Below, one piece after another: positions 11,589 to 23,372 of a DNA stretch of 64,000 bases (its first letter is position 1; each line of letters begins with the position of its first letter). This stretch comes from Synaphobranchus kaupii (Eukaryota; Chordata; Actinopteri; Anguilliformes; Synaphobranchidae). A program made the translations under genes and the position numbers. Location: contig CM056391.1 in NCBI GenBank assembly GCA_029718625.1, positions 26,266,281 to 26,330,280 of the forward strand, read 5' to 3'. Under the pieces are notes generated by a model, which was not told where the DNA came from, did no database searches, and was given only the letters and a program-made list of their open reading frames with translations.

Positions 11589-14500
11589 ATTGAGAATATG
11601 AGGGGACTGCCTGGAGATAACCACTGGAGGCTGCCTGGCTTCAGCTTGTGACAGCTACTTTTGTTTACCGAAAAGACTGAGCCAGCATCCCTTAAGCTCA
11701 GGGCCTGTGTATGCCTGCTTGGCTGTCAGATTAAAATGATTTTCAGTCACTCACGGTCAGGGCTGGATTAGGCCCAAATCTCAGGTGTGACAGACAGTGA
11801 ATTAGTGCACTTCTTCTGTGGGTGCCTAGCTGTTATGATATTTCCAGCATGTAGACCTAGCCATTCTTTATTGTGAGCAGAGGCCGATCCCTGTGTGTGG
11901 TGGGGGAGGGGGGAATCCAATTCAGGTATTCAAAAGCAGCAGAGCGATGGTGGAAATGTCAGCGGTCTCCCAATTGGAAAGGCTGTGACCACTGGGAGAG
12001 ATACTGTGGTCAAAACATTGGCCAGCGATAAACAGACACTGTTTCACAAGCAGATAGTATCCAACTGTAAGGTTTGCATTCACTCACAGATCACAGATTG
12101 TACATTTTTTCAGAAATTTACTTTTTTATACCCATTTTTCTCCTCAGTTTGAAATTGTGCCTCGTGTCACCTGAATTTGTACAAAAAACACTGCTCCTGA
12201 AATATCTGTGCTCCAGTCATGCACACTACTTAAGTGATTACTCTGCACACTGCAGGCCACACAGTGCTACAGGATACAGAATAGACCTACCTTGCTCCAG
12301 TTATAAGTAGTAGCCCCTCAGAAAAAACTTTGTGCAAACCCTGGCTGATTTAAAGCAACCCAAATTGTATTGGACCACTGCAGACTCCCAGTCATAGTAA
12401 GAAAATGAACATCCCAGGCTTGAACTTGTGACTGTAGGGATTGAACAATGCTTATCTGCAGACTGCTGAGGCACATAGGCATATCATTTAATGCATACAA
12501 TAATACTGTTGGTGTATTCTGATACACCTGATGATTTATTCTTATGATTATTGTTGCACAAAACACTTGTTAGGCAAGAGAAGGAACTGAGTTAGGAACT
12601 GAGGATGACTGGCTGGAGAAAAAAAGAGAAACGACAAAATGGGGAAAAAAAATTTAAGAAATAAAACTGACAGGTAACCTTGTCAGATACAACTGTGTTT
12701 GCTAATAACACACACATAGTTTGTCTATTCTTTAAGGAGACAGCCAAAACAGCGGGGCCATTTTTGAATGAATAAAACATGAAGACAAACATTTTAAATG
12801 AAGTAACACCGAATAAATCAAAAGACAAAAAAGTAAAGAAAACAACTCATTACTATGCATGCTTTTTACTGAGACTTGTTCCATCTCAAACTAAATCGCC
12901 AAAAATGATTAGGTATATACATCTCACGATTGATTGCCACATACATTCAAATATACATGTTAACTAAATACATGCAATACATACGTGTTTTGTAATGTTT
13001 TTATAGGTAGATCCAGGGGGGTTCACCATTATGAAGATTGTGAATTGGACAATAGTGCAAATTTTCTGGGGAACTCTTGACACGTTGTCAACCTGGGCTG
13101 TTCTATGCACCTTTAAACCCCCTTTGGATCTGCCAGTGATTTTGTTTATTGATATCTTTCACTTTGGGGCCAAGTTAAAAGACAGGAACCTATAGAATGT
13201 ATGGCTTCTTATTCCATAGACGTTTAGTTTTTGCTGTGTTGTTGTCTGTGAAGACATGTAAACAGGAAGGAATGAAACGTAAAAAATGCATCACAAACCT
13301 TGTCGTCTCTACAGTGGGCTACAAATACATTGTGCTGGTCAGCCCACTTCCCCCATCTGATTGCTATCACAGTTTCCCTGTAGAGGTTACATGGGGCACT
13401 GCTCAGCTTGATTTTCAAATTTTATTTAGAAATTCAGTGCTTTCATCCCTTGTATTTTTCAAAAGAGACAAAAACAATGCCACCAGCTAAGATCCAGTCC
13501 TGAAAATATAATCCTGACAACACCACCATTGAGGTGCAGTCACTTTAAATTTCAAAGAAAGGGATGCTTATTTAAGTGCTGCAGCAGTCTTTGTACAGTC
13601 GGGGCAAATTACACCACTTTCTAGGCCTGTTCCTTCAAAGATTCAGAGTAATCGTGTTTGCCCTCAAACACCTGTCCATCGAGATCCATTTCAAAGAGGA
13701 AACATGACAGTGCCGTAATTCGCAATAAGCACTAAACACAGCCCCTACATCCGATCCTATCCTCCTCCTGTCTGCTTGTGTGGGCTCTTGTCTGGCCATC
13801 AGAGTAACACCATCATTGATGAGATCTAATCGGACTCTGCTGGCCTTTGCCGGGTGTGCGCAACACTTCAGATTAGATTCACTGTGTTTTTTCTCCTTTC
13901 ATCCTCTCCAAACAGCCAACGTTGGGAGGAAAAAGCAGTCCGTATGACAATGAGATGACCCTACTTATAGACAATTTATTTTTGTCTCATCAACAGCCAT
14001 GAGTGTTGATGGCCCCCGAGAATTCCATGCCCTGTCAGATGCCGTTTAAGCAAGAGGATGTTGGATTATTAGAGGGCTCAGCAACACTCCACATAACGAA
14101 AGGGAGGTCAAAGTCATAGCATCCGTAATTTACAATTTAATGCTGTATTCATCTTTGATGGAGTGAATCTGGGTGCGTCAAAATTATCCAAACCTCAAAG
14201 GAATTAAATCAGTAATTGCATCATGCAGCTTTTGCATCTCACAGGTGAGAAATGAATGGGGCCGGTTGATTTGACAATCCATCTCCGGAACACATTGTGA
14301 GAGTTCTACTGGCAACAGGAGGTCTAAATATTTGATGACCTTTCTTTCTTCACTCATGCTGCAAAATCATTCTAGGTGAAATGCACAAAGGATTTATTCA
14401 ATTCAATTTCCTATCTACCATAGGTCGCATGGACATCATACATAGCAAAAAAAAAAAAAAACATTAACCACAGCAAATTTTCCTTGAGAAAAAGGTGTAA

Positions 14501-14819
14501 ATTATGACATATGACTATTGCCTTAATTTCAGCATTGATATTACAAACTATAGTTTTAGTAGTTATATGTAAGCCTACCCTTAGTGTCAAATGTATGGGA
14601 AACGACATCACAAGTTCTGAATTGTTTGGTGTTCCTATTTAAACACTCCTCACATTACTATGGTCTGTGAATAACTTTATACTCAAACAACTGTATGATA
14701 AATGGATGCTTAAGTTTAAACAAAACAAGCCAGAAGCGTGCAATAGCTTCAGCAGACTGGAATTTACCATGGCTACCTGATAGGTTGCTGCTATACTGGG
14801 TACTCTAATATTCCACCAC
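11589..14819. other. Unique DNA, no gene; possible conserved non-coding block at 13500-14400
   Basis: No convincing exon is seen. At 13008-13132 a short inverted pair (GATCCAGGGGGGTT and AACCCCCTTTGGATC) brackets about 100 bp and may be a tiny foldback repeat. The block 13500-14400 has balanced composition, no repeat character and homeodomain-like ATTA-rich sites, resembling conserved non-coding sequence. That is an impression only. Confidence 0.35.
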
Positions 14820-15515
14820 TGTGAGGGAGGGGGTCGGAGAACCAGGCTCGACCGTAAGGGATCTAAAAGTTACCCACAAACGTGGAATAAACACTAGTCA
14901 GGGGAAGAGAACAGACAGCACGAATGAGACAGAGAAAAGGTAAACAAAAAGGGAGAAAAACTCCCAGCAATCTGCTAACGAAAAACTACCCAGAAAAGAG
15001 GGCGGAAGTAAACTCGAAAACACGAGTGTGTTTACACAGAAAAGAGAAGGAAAGGCCTCCAGCTCAATGCAAATAAATTGAACAATTCTAAGGAGGAACG
15101 GAAGTAAGCTGACAAACGTGAGTCAGTAAAGACGGCTAAGAAACAGAAAGATCTCCAGCTCAATGCAAAATAAATTGAGCAATACTAAAGGAGGAACAGA
15201 AGAAATAGGTAAACAAGATACGACCTCAAAGAGGACAGAAAGGAAACCGAGGAAAGAACTTTGTTATAGAAAGAAAATTGGAAAGTGAAGTCCTAATGAA
15301 CTAAACTGTAAACTAAAGAAGTTCCTGCGTTTGTGCCAGGTAATTCGTTGACACAAAAGCACAGAACAAAGAAAATGCCCTGCTTAAATAGAAGCACATG
15401 CCTGAAGCCAATTAGGCCTGAAGCCAGGTCTAAACGAGGAGAAGAAAAAATTGCGCTAGTGGCCAGAAATTGCCGCACCCGCCAGAAAATAGCAATCCGG
15501 GTTAAAACCATGACA
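14820..15515 (-). repeat. 3' LTR of a broken Ty3/gypsy element
   Basis: The segment runs from TGTGAGGG at 14820 to AACCATGACA at 15515, so on the element's (minus) strand it begins TGTCATGGTT and ends CA, the TG...CA rule for LTRs. Immediately outside it, towards pol, the minus strand reads AGAGCGGGGGTCC, a polypurine tract that primes plus-strand synthesis. The pol remnants to the right have matching orientation. The left border is chosen as the first TG that fits; the partner 5' LTR is absent. Confidence 0.65.
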
Positions 15516-17076
15516 GGACCCCCGCTCTAAGGAGTGGCCCCAGTCTGTCTTATTAATAAGTCCCGGATCCAAAATGTTCCTAGAAGGAACCCAACAGCGT
15601 TCCTCAGGCCCATAGTCCTCCCAATTAACGAGGAACTGAACCCCTCTGCCCACACGGCTCTCAGTCAGAATACGCTGCACTGTATACACCAGACCTCACC
15701 CAATGAACCGAGGAGGAGGCAGCAGCTTGTCGGCCACAGCCAACGTGCTCATGAGCACTGGCTTAAGTCGGGAGATGTGAAACATCGGGTGAATCCTCAT
15801 GGAACGAGGAAGCTGTAGGCGTACCGTGACCGGGTACATTTTTTGCATCATTTTAAAAGGCCTTACGATGCGCGGAGCGAGTTTACGAGATTCCACTCGC
15901 AAAGGAAGATCCCGCGTGAATAGCCAAACCCATTGCCCAACACGGTAGGAGGGAGCAGGGCGATGAAGCCTTTGGGCCAGTCCCTTCTGCCTCGCTGAGG
16001 CACGCTGGAGAGACACACGCACCTTCCTCCAAACGGACCGACACCTCCGGACAAAGGACCCCACAGACGGTACCTCTACGTTCTTCTCCAACTCAGGGAA
16101 CAGAGGAGGTTGATAACCCANNNNNNNNNNNNNNNNNNNNNNNNNNNNNNNNNNNNNNNNNNNNNNNNNNNNNNNNNNNNNNNNNNNNNNNNNNNNNNNN
16201 NNNNNNNNNNNNNNNNNNNNNNNNNNNNNNNNNNNNNNNNNNNNNNNNNNNNNNNNNNNNNNNNNNNNNNNNNNNNNNNNNNNNNNNNNNNNNNNNNNNN
16301 NNNNNNNNNNNNNNNNNNNNNNNNNNNNNNNNNNNNNNNNNNNNNNNNNNNNNNNNNNNNNNNNNNNNNNNNNNNNNNNNNNNNNNNNNNNNNNNNNNNN
16401 NNNNNNNNNNNNNNNNNNNNNNNNNNNNNNNNNNNNNNNNNNNNNNNNNNNNNNNNNNNNNNNNNNNNNNNNNNNNNNNNNNNNNNNNNNNNNNNNNNNN
16501 NNNNNNNNNNNNNNNNNNNNNNNNNNNNNNNNNNNNNNNNNNNNNNNNNNNNNNNNNNNNNNNNNNNNNNNNNNNNNNNNNNNNNNNNNNNNNNNNNNNN
16601 NNNNNNNNNNNNNNNNNNNNGATACCCCAACTGAGCCTCGAATGGCAAGAGTCCCATGGATGCATTATGCAGTGTGTTATGAGCGTATTCTGCCCAAGCG
16701 AGATGACGACTCCACAAAGTCAAATTGGCTGCGGTTAGACACTGGAGAGTACTCTTTTAATGTCTGATTAGTGCGTTCGGTTTGTCTTTTAGTCTCCTGG
16801 TGAAATCCCGAAGACAGACTAACAGATGCCCCCAGCTGAGAACAGAAAGAATGCCAAAATCGTGCGGCAAACTGGGGTCCGCAATCAGACACAACGTCCT
16901 GCGGCAGGCTGTGCACTATAAAAACATAGTCGACCACTAACCGTGTGCTTTCTGGTGCTGATGGCAACTTAGGCAGAGCGATAAAATGCGCCGCCTTGGA
17001 AACTCTATCCACGACCACCAGAATCACAGTGTTGCCATCAGATCCAGGCAAGCCAGTGATAAAATCCAAGAACACC
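15516..17076 (-). pseudogene. Ty3/gypsy pol remnant: integrase core, tail and chromodomain
   Basis: Reading the minus strand from 17076: an integrase catalytic core (LDFITGLPGSDGNT with the first Asp, then VVSDCGPQFAARFW with the second, and an HQETKRQTERTNQ region carrying the Glu), a frameshift near 16750, WAEYAHNTLHNASMGLLPFEAQLGY, then a run of 500 N. After the N run come [14 protein letters not shown], the GPF/GPY-type tail ([13 protein letters not shown] ... [12 protein letters not shown]), a frame change near 15690, and a chromodomain ([29 protein letters not shown]). Chromodomains in this group direct integration to heterochromatin. Gag, protease, RT and RNase H are missing, so the element is truncated at 17076 in a poly-C run. 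Confidence 0.85.
16121..16620. other. Assembly gap, exactly 500 N
   Basis: Exactly 500 N, a round number typical of a placeholder for unknown size. The flanks encode adjacent residues of one gypsy integrase: the right flank ends ...AQLGY and the left flank resumes at GY-Q-P-P-L-F. The real missing length may be near zero. Confidence 0.95.
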
Positions 17077-17992
17077 CCCCCCCCCCCCCCTATGTTTCAT
17101 TGATGGTTCTAAGGAAATTAGCCAATCTATTGTATAGGTGGCCTAATGCCATCTACCAATTGGGATCAAAGGAATTTTGACCATAAAAACCCATGGAACT
17201 TTACCAACGTCACTCTGATGGTCAAGACGCTGTCTTACACCTACCAGAGGCACCACTGAAACCCAGACGGACTTCTGCGTTTCCCAAACCACATCTCACC
17301 TGATCATGAGACAGAGTTAGTCTGCCACCGTCCACAGAATAAACCAAGCTGGTTTATTCTCAACAGCTGTTTTGAGGACACATTTCTTCAAACTGTTCCT
17401 CTACTATCTTCCTTGCGGCCGGACCCAAGTGGAGATCTGTGCACGTCCACGTCAACCTGACTGGAAACCTGTCGCGACCCGATTTCAGTGAAGAAGTCTC
17501 CAGGAGTCCACACACCAGCCGGGACCTTGGACCAGCTGACGAGCTGACATCACTTACGGAATCGGGACTGGCCTCCCTTTGTTACCGTTAAGTATTGAAA
17601 CGCATTTTATTTTGCACTGACATCAATTGATAGGCTAGCATAAAACCTGTAATACCCAGTTGAGGTCACTGCTGGTTCCTACTGTTGTTTGTATTTTGTT
17701 TTGCTATGCGCGTTTTGGTCGGGAATAGCCAATTTCGCTGATCTTATAGTTTTACACTGTTAAAACATTATATTTATGAGACTGAAAAAACGAGCTAACC
17801 ACAAAATATAGTTTAGCGTGTCATTAACCCATAACACAAACCTTTGTTAATGGTAGGACTGTTAGCTTCTATATTTAGCCATCACATAATTATAATTTCC
17901 TCTGATTACGATTAAGTCATAGAATATATTCCTGATGTTATATCAATTATTGTTTCTATTATTCACATATTCATAGTTGTAGCCAATAAAAC
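17077..17992 (-). repeat. Truncated inverted copy of LTR family A (see 20920-23368)
   Basis: This is the reverse complement of most of the solo LTR at 20920-23368. Shared landmarks include GTTTATTCTCAACAGCTGTTTTGAGGACAC-like sequence at 17350, GGAAACCTGTCGCGACCCGA at 17462, and TAGCCAATAAAAC at 17980. The copy lacks both LTR ends and also the GT-repeat stretch present in the other copy. It abuts the gypsy pol fragment through a poly-C run at 17077-17090; the other copy has a poly-G run at the equivalent place, so the junction may have formed by slippage or recombination in that run. Confidence 0.8.
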
Positions 17993-19550
17993 CATGACAA
18001 CCTCGTAATCGATATCAAAGACGCTGATGTGGCCCGTTCATTAAAATGACAGATCCTTTATTTTTTTAGACCATTTCTTTATGGACCTTATTGTAGTAGC
18101 ATAGAGCACTATTTTTTAAGTAAATTCCTTTTACTATTAAAGTTCATAGAATCTACTTCCATTTTTTTTAGATTCTGCTCCTGCTCATGTGTATGTTCTT
18201 CTAGATTTCTATACTATACTATAAAATTTTATTTTGGTTACCCTAAAAGGTGCAGTTTTATTTATTTAGTAAATTATTTGATGTATTTTTATTCATGGCT
18301 TCCCATACCATGGAGCAGATAAGGAACGTAGCTTGATCTTCTTGCAGCATGGTTTCACTGTTCTATATTTAAAAATTATAGCTGACCTTCATCTGAAAAT
18401 GCAACAGTTTGCATGTTTTCTGAAAAGACCAATGATTGTGATATATGCAGTATCTAGTGATGCAAATTGATACTGCAACAAAATAAAGAGCAACTGGGTC
18501 ATAGTCCTTTTGTGTAGTTTGGATTTTATACAATCCCATACCACACTAATGCACGTAAATGCCTAAAGATCTACACTTTAACCTCTGCAGGAAGGAATCA
18601 AAAAAAATGAGAGAGAAAAATGTCCATTGTCCAGACAGAAGAGAAAGTGAACTCAGAATGGCAGTTGAGGTATTTTGATACGTTACTGGTATGCTTTTTA
18701 ACAGACATTATAATGGGTAACAAAGGCATGAAGTGAGTCAGTTTGGCCACCGTCAGGTGTGCCCCTTAGTCTTCTATTTTTGGCATGGTTCAGCATTTTT
18801 CTCTGGAGAGACAAAATGTACCCCTAAACCATGACACAGCAGGTGGCATCTGCTTCGCAGATGCACAAACAACTTTCCCCAGTGGGATCTTGGCATCATG
18901 GGAAACTTTCCCGGATTCCCCTCTGCCTGCCTCACTCCTCTCTTCCTTTATTTAGGTCAGCCACTCTTACAGAGCTCCTTTCTAAGAGGTTAATTCCCCC
19001 TTCAGAACACTTTGAAATGCTGCCCATTGAGGGGGAGTAGGATGAAACAAGACACATACAAATGGATGAATAGTCTAAGTGCCTTAGACATGCAAGAATG
19101 CTTCCACCATCTTTACTTCTACATGGAGGAAGTGGTCTGAGTGAACCCAAATTTGGAATGCTTCAGACATGTTCTGGACATACGCCCCAGTTTCCCCATA
19201 ACATCCATTTGGAAATGTTGATGCATTATGGATAATTGGGTTCAGTCAATCCTTCTAGAAACATCTATAAATACTTATTCACTTCTTACCTGACATTTTT
19301 TGCCAGAGCAACTTTGATGAAACCCAAGTTTAAACAGCAGGCGGCCAGTGTGTACTATTATTGTATGTTTGTACCTCCTGGGTTATGTAAATGCAGTGGA
19401 GCTGAAATTTAACTGCCTCCGTTTTAGCTGTGGGGAGCTTACGGATGGCACTTGATTGGGGCTGATTAGTTTGAGAAACATAGTCGCAATCAAAGACACT
19501 CAAGTGGTTTTCTCAGGCTGAGAGCGAGGAAGAGAGTGAGGGAGTTACTA
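17993..19550. other. Unique AT-rich DNA, no gene recognised
   Basis: No coding signature, repeat border or RNA gene was recognised. Short open frames near 18830-19150 carry no family motif. Confidence 0.4.
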
Positions 19551-20839
19551 AAACCCCTGCATGATGTCCTATTTATTCACATTTATTAACTAAAGCATGT
19601 TCTCTATTCATTTGTCATCTTACATCAACCTATGATCAGAAAACGAAATACTGAGAATTAACATGCAGGAGTACTAATCATGTATTTTGCCATGGAGACG
19701 CATTCGTATTATGCTCAGGAATGTCCGTTGGATCTGCAGCCACAAAGTTTACCATCGCTCTTCACTGGAGTTGAAGATGTCGGGACTGATCCAGGACTGC
19801 AGGCAATCTTCAAAAGGTCACCAGGGAAGGATAAGATAATGCGGGGGAGGAGTGAGGCGGCGACGGGTAAGGCTGAGCTCCGTTTCGACAGTGGACAGCC
19901 CGCGACACTGCATGTATGGAGGAAAGTCGTGGAGGCGGAGTTTGTGTGTTGGACTGGTTGATGACATTGGACATCTCGGAGAGCGGGGGGCTATTTTTAA
20001 TCATGATGTTTGGCTGTATTATTTTATAGGTTTGTTTGTGTGTTGTGGGTCTGCACCACTGTCTATGTCTTCTATTAAACCCCAATTCCAAAAAAGTTGG
20101 GACAGTGTATAAAATGTAAATAAAAACAGAAAGCAATGATTATCTAATTCTTTTTGACCTGTATTCAATTGAAAACAGTACAAAGACAAGATATTTGATG
20201 TTTTACAATCAAATTTATTGTTTTTAGTAAATATATTCTCATTCTAAATTTGATGCCTGCAACATGTCCCAAAAAAGTTGGCACAGGGGCATGTTTACCA
20301 CTGTGTTACATCACATTTCCTTTTAACAACACTCAGTAATCTTTTGGGAACTGAGTACACTAATTGTTGTAGTTTTGAAAGCAGAATTATTTCCTATTCT
20401 TGCTTGATATAAGACTTCAGCTGCTCAACAGTCCGGGGTCTCCATTGTCGTATTTTGCGCTTCATAATGAACCCCTGCATGATGTCCTATTTATTCACAT
20501 TAAGTACTAAAGCATGTTCACTATTAATTTGTCATCTTACATCAACCTATGATCAGAAAACTAAATACTGAGAATTAACATGCAGGAGTACTAATCATGT
20601 ATTTTGATGACCAGGAGAGGGGAACTCGGCAACATGTCCCAAAAAAGTTGGCACAGGGGCATGTTTACCACTGTGTAACATCACCTTTCCTTTTAACAAC
20701 ACTCAGTAATCTTTTAGGAACTGAGTACACTAACTGTTGTAGTTTTGAAAGCAGAATTATTTCCCATTCTTGCTTGATATAAGACTTCAGCTGCTCAACA
20801 GTCCGGGGTCTCCATTGTCGTATTTTGCGCTTCATAATG
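19551..20839. repeat. Tandem duplication spanning flank and Tc1 end (copy 1 19551-20469, copy 2 20470-20839)
   Basis: Copy 1 begins AACCCCTGCATGATGTCC and ends GCGCTTCATAATG at 20469. Copy 2 begins with the same words at 20470 and ends with the same words at 20839. Copy 2 is only 370 bp because an internal part (about 19691-20256 of copy 1) is missing, replaced by about 20 bp around ATGACCAGGAGAGGGG. Copy 1 holds the left end of the Tc1 element at 20076, so the duplication happened after that Tc1 inserted. Confidence 0.85.
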
Positions 20840-21244
20840 CCTATTATGCCTACCACACGTTTTCAATGGGAGACAGGTCTGGACTACAGGCAGGCCAGTC
20901 TAGCACCCGTACTCTCTGATGTAGTGAGGTTTGGCCACTTTTATTCAGAATTAATTAAGTTAAACACTCAATTAGAATTCCATACGTCAGTAGAACCCAA
21001 CTTAGTGAAATAACGTAGACATGACAATGGTTGGAAAAATGACATGTTTTATTGGCTACAACTATGAATATGTGAATAATAGAAACAATAATTGATGTAA
21101 CATGAGGAATATATTCTATGCCTTAATCTTAATCAGAGGAAATGATAATTATGTGATGGCTAAATATAGAAGCTAACAGTCCTACCATTAACAAAGGTTA
21201 GTTTGTGTTATGGGTTAATGACACGCTAAACTATATTTTGTGGT

Positions 21245-22300
21245 TGTTAGGTGCTGGTGGGGGAAGGACCCAAACGCAGGCAGGAGTATGAAAAAACCGA
21301 AGTTTAATCAGGGCAAGGCAGCAATCCGTAGTAGAACAGGCAGGGGTCGTAACCGGGAAGGCACAGCAAAGGTACAAAAGGGGAATCCAAAAACAGGGTC
21401 GCGAGAACACAGGCAGGGGTCCAAACCAGGGAGTCAGAAGAACACAAAGAAAACAAAAGAGACTGGAAACAAAACAAAACAACAACAGGCAAAGAACAAG
21501 GGAAACAAAAACTAGGAAACAAAAACTAGAAAACAGAAACTACAGAATAAACAAAACAGCTCAGGCAGAAACTCAGAAACAGAAGGTAACAGAGAAGGAA
21601 AATATCATATGAGGAACTCACAAAGAACACTGAAATGACAAGGTATATATACACAGAGGGAGACAGACATAATGGGAATCAGGTGTGTAGAAGCAGGGAG
21701 GGGAGATTGCTCACAGGTGAGAACAGTTAGGGTTAACAGGGACCAATAAAACAATGACAGGGGAAACGTAAGACACGGACTGGAATACACAGACATAATG
21801 ATAACAAACGGCCTGGAGTTAGCAGGTAAACAAGTGCACAGCTCAGATTGGAGGAACACGAAAGTGGACACATGTGCAGAGAATGCGAAATCAGATCGAT
21901 GCAGGGATAGGATAACGAGGAGGGAAATGACAGCTGCAGGCAGAAACTCAAGAAGAATTAGTAATGTTAGTAGTGAACTCTAGAACCCTAATGTTAGTAA
22001 GTTAGTATTATATACATGTTAGTTTGTTAGCAGGTTAGTATTAAATCTAATCTAACAGTTAGTATGATTAGTACATTAGTATTATATACAAATATAAATA
22101 AAGCCAGAAGGAAGAAAACGAGATATACGAAATACAGAAGAAACCTGAATGTTCCCAAAATCACCCGAATAGTGCAATGACAAAGACAGGGGGTGGAATC
22201 TCAGAAACATGGAACGCGGACGGACAATCACGAGGGAAAGAAAACAGGAAAAATAATAACAAATGAAGAAATAAACAGACAGAATTACAGGATCCTAACA
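21245..22300. mobile_element. Solo LTR, family B (1056 bp)
   Basis: It begins TGTTAGGTGCTGG and ends GGATCCTAACA, with inverted termini TGTTAG/CTAACA, and is flanked by 5-bp duplications GTGGT (21240-21244 and 22301-22305). Aligning against the inverted family A copy at 17800 shows uninterrupted sequence where this LTR sits, which proves the insertion. The interior holds many GTTAGTA words and purine-rich stretches but no coding frame. A 5-bp duplication fits Ty3/gypsy or retroviral integration. Confidence 0.85.
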
Positions 22301-23100
22301 GTGGTTAGCTCGTTTTATTAGTCTCATACATATAAAGTTTTAACAGTGTAAAACTATAAGGTCAGGGAAATTGTCTATTCCCGACTGAAATGCTCATAGC
22401 AAAACAAAATAAAAACAACAGTAGGAACCAGCAGTAAAATGACCTCAACTGGGTATTACAGGTTTTATGCTATCAATTGATGTCAGTGCTAAATAAAATG
22501 CGTTTCAGTACTTAACGGTAACAAAGGGAGGTCAGTCCCGATTCCGTAAGTGATGTCAGCTCGTCAGCTGGTCCAAGGTCCCGGCAGGTGCGTGGACTCC
22601 TGGAGACTTCTTCACCGAAGTCGGGTCGCGACAGGTTTCCAGTCAGGTCAATGTGGACGTGCACAGATCTCCACTTCGGTCCGGCCGCAAGGGAGACAGT
22701 AGAGGAACAGTTTGAAGAAACGTGTCCTCAAAACAGCTGTTGTGAATAAACCAGCTTGGTTTATTCTGTGAACGGTGGCAGACCAACTCTGTCTCTGTGA
22801 TCAGGCGAGATGCGGGTTGGGAAATGCAGAAGTCTGTCAGGGTTTCAGTGGTGCGTCTGGTAGGGGTAAGACTACATCTTTCCCATCAGCGCCGTCCGGG
22901 TTCAGTTGTGCGTCTGGTAGAGGTAAGACTGCGTCTTTCCCATCAGAGCGACGTTGGTGAAGTTACATGGGTTTTTATGGTCAAAATCCCTTTGATCCCA
23001 ATTAGTAGATGGCTTTAGAGCACCCATACAATAGATTGGCTCATTGCCTTGGAACCAACAATGAAACATAGATGGACTAGCTATTTGCAATCACCTCAGG

Positions 23101-23179
23101 GTGTGTGTGTGTGTGTGTGTGTGTGTTAAATTGGGATCTCCCCTCTCCTTCTCAAAAGAGGGGGGGGGGGGGGGGGGGT
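23101..23179. repeat. (GT)n microsatellite and poly-G run
   Basis: A GT repeat at about 23101-23127 is followed after about 30 bp by a run of roughly 18 G at 23161-23178, both inside the family A LTR. Such runs are prone to slippage and sequencing error. Confidence 0.85.
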
Positions 23180-23372
23180 GTTTCTGGCCAAACTGGCGCC
23201 TGATCGATCAAGCAGTCTGTGTTCATCTCAGAGTCACATGAAGAATGTGGACAGACACTCCATTGTGCCTCAGCTGATCAAGAGTGTTAATTTTGAATGA
23301 CTCTGCGGGAGGCCCAGTCTCATGATCAGAAAGCCAGAGTCCCAAAATGTCCCTGTGTAACCATTACACTGA

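Larger units (their letters stand above)
20920..23368 (+). mobile_element. Solo LTR, family A (1388 bp net), with nested solo LTR B
   Basis: The insert begins TGTAGTGAGG and ends CCATTACA, obeying TG...CA, and is flanked by a 4-bp duplication CTGA (20916-20919 and 23369-23372). The Tc1 sequence continues on either side, which defines the borders exactly. Removing the nested LTR (21245-22300 and its 5-bp duplication) leaves about 1388 bp without coding capacity, as expected for a solo LTR formed by LTR-LTR recombination. It contains AATAAA within GTGAATAAACCAGC (22742), an internal near-duplicate around GTGCGTCTGGTAG (22852 and 22911), a (GT)n run and an 18-G run. A 4-bp duplication fits endogenous retroviruses; family assignment is open. 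Plus orientation follows the AATAAA and is uncertain. Confidence 0.8.

Noticed and set aside
12592..12828. 78-codon minus-strand frame with hydrophobic runs as a membrane protein
   Set aside because: The hydrophobicity comes from T-rich sequence; no homologue or start context.
13008..13132. Short inverted pair around GATCCAGGGGG as a mobile element
   Set aside because: Only about 15 bp pairs and no target duplication was found.
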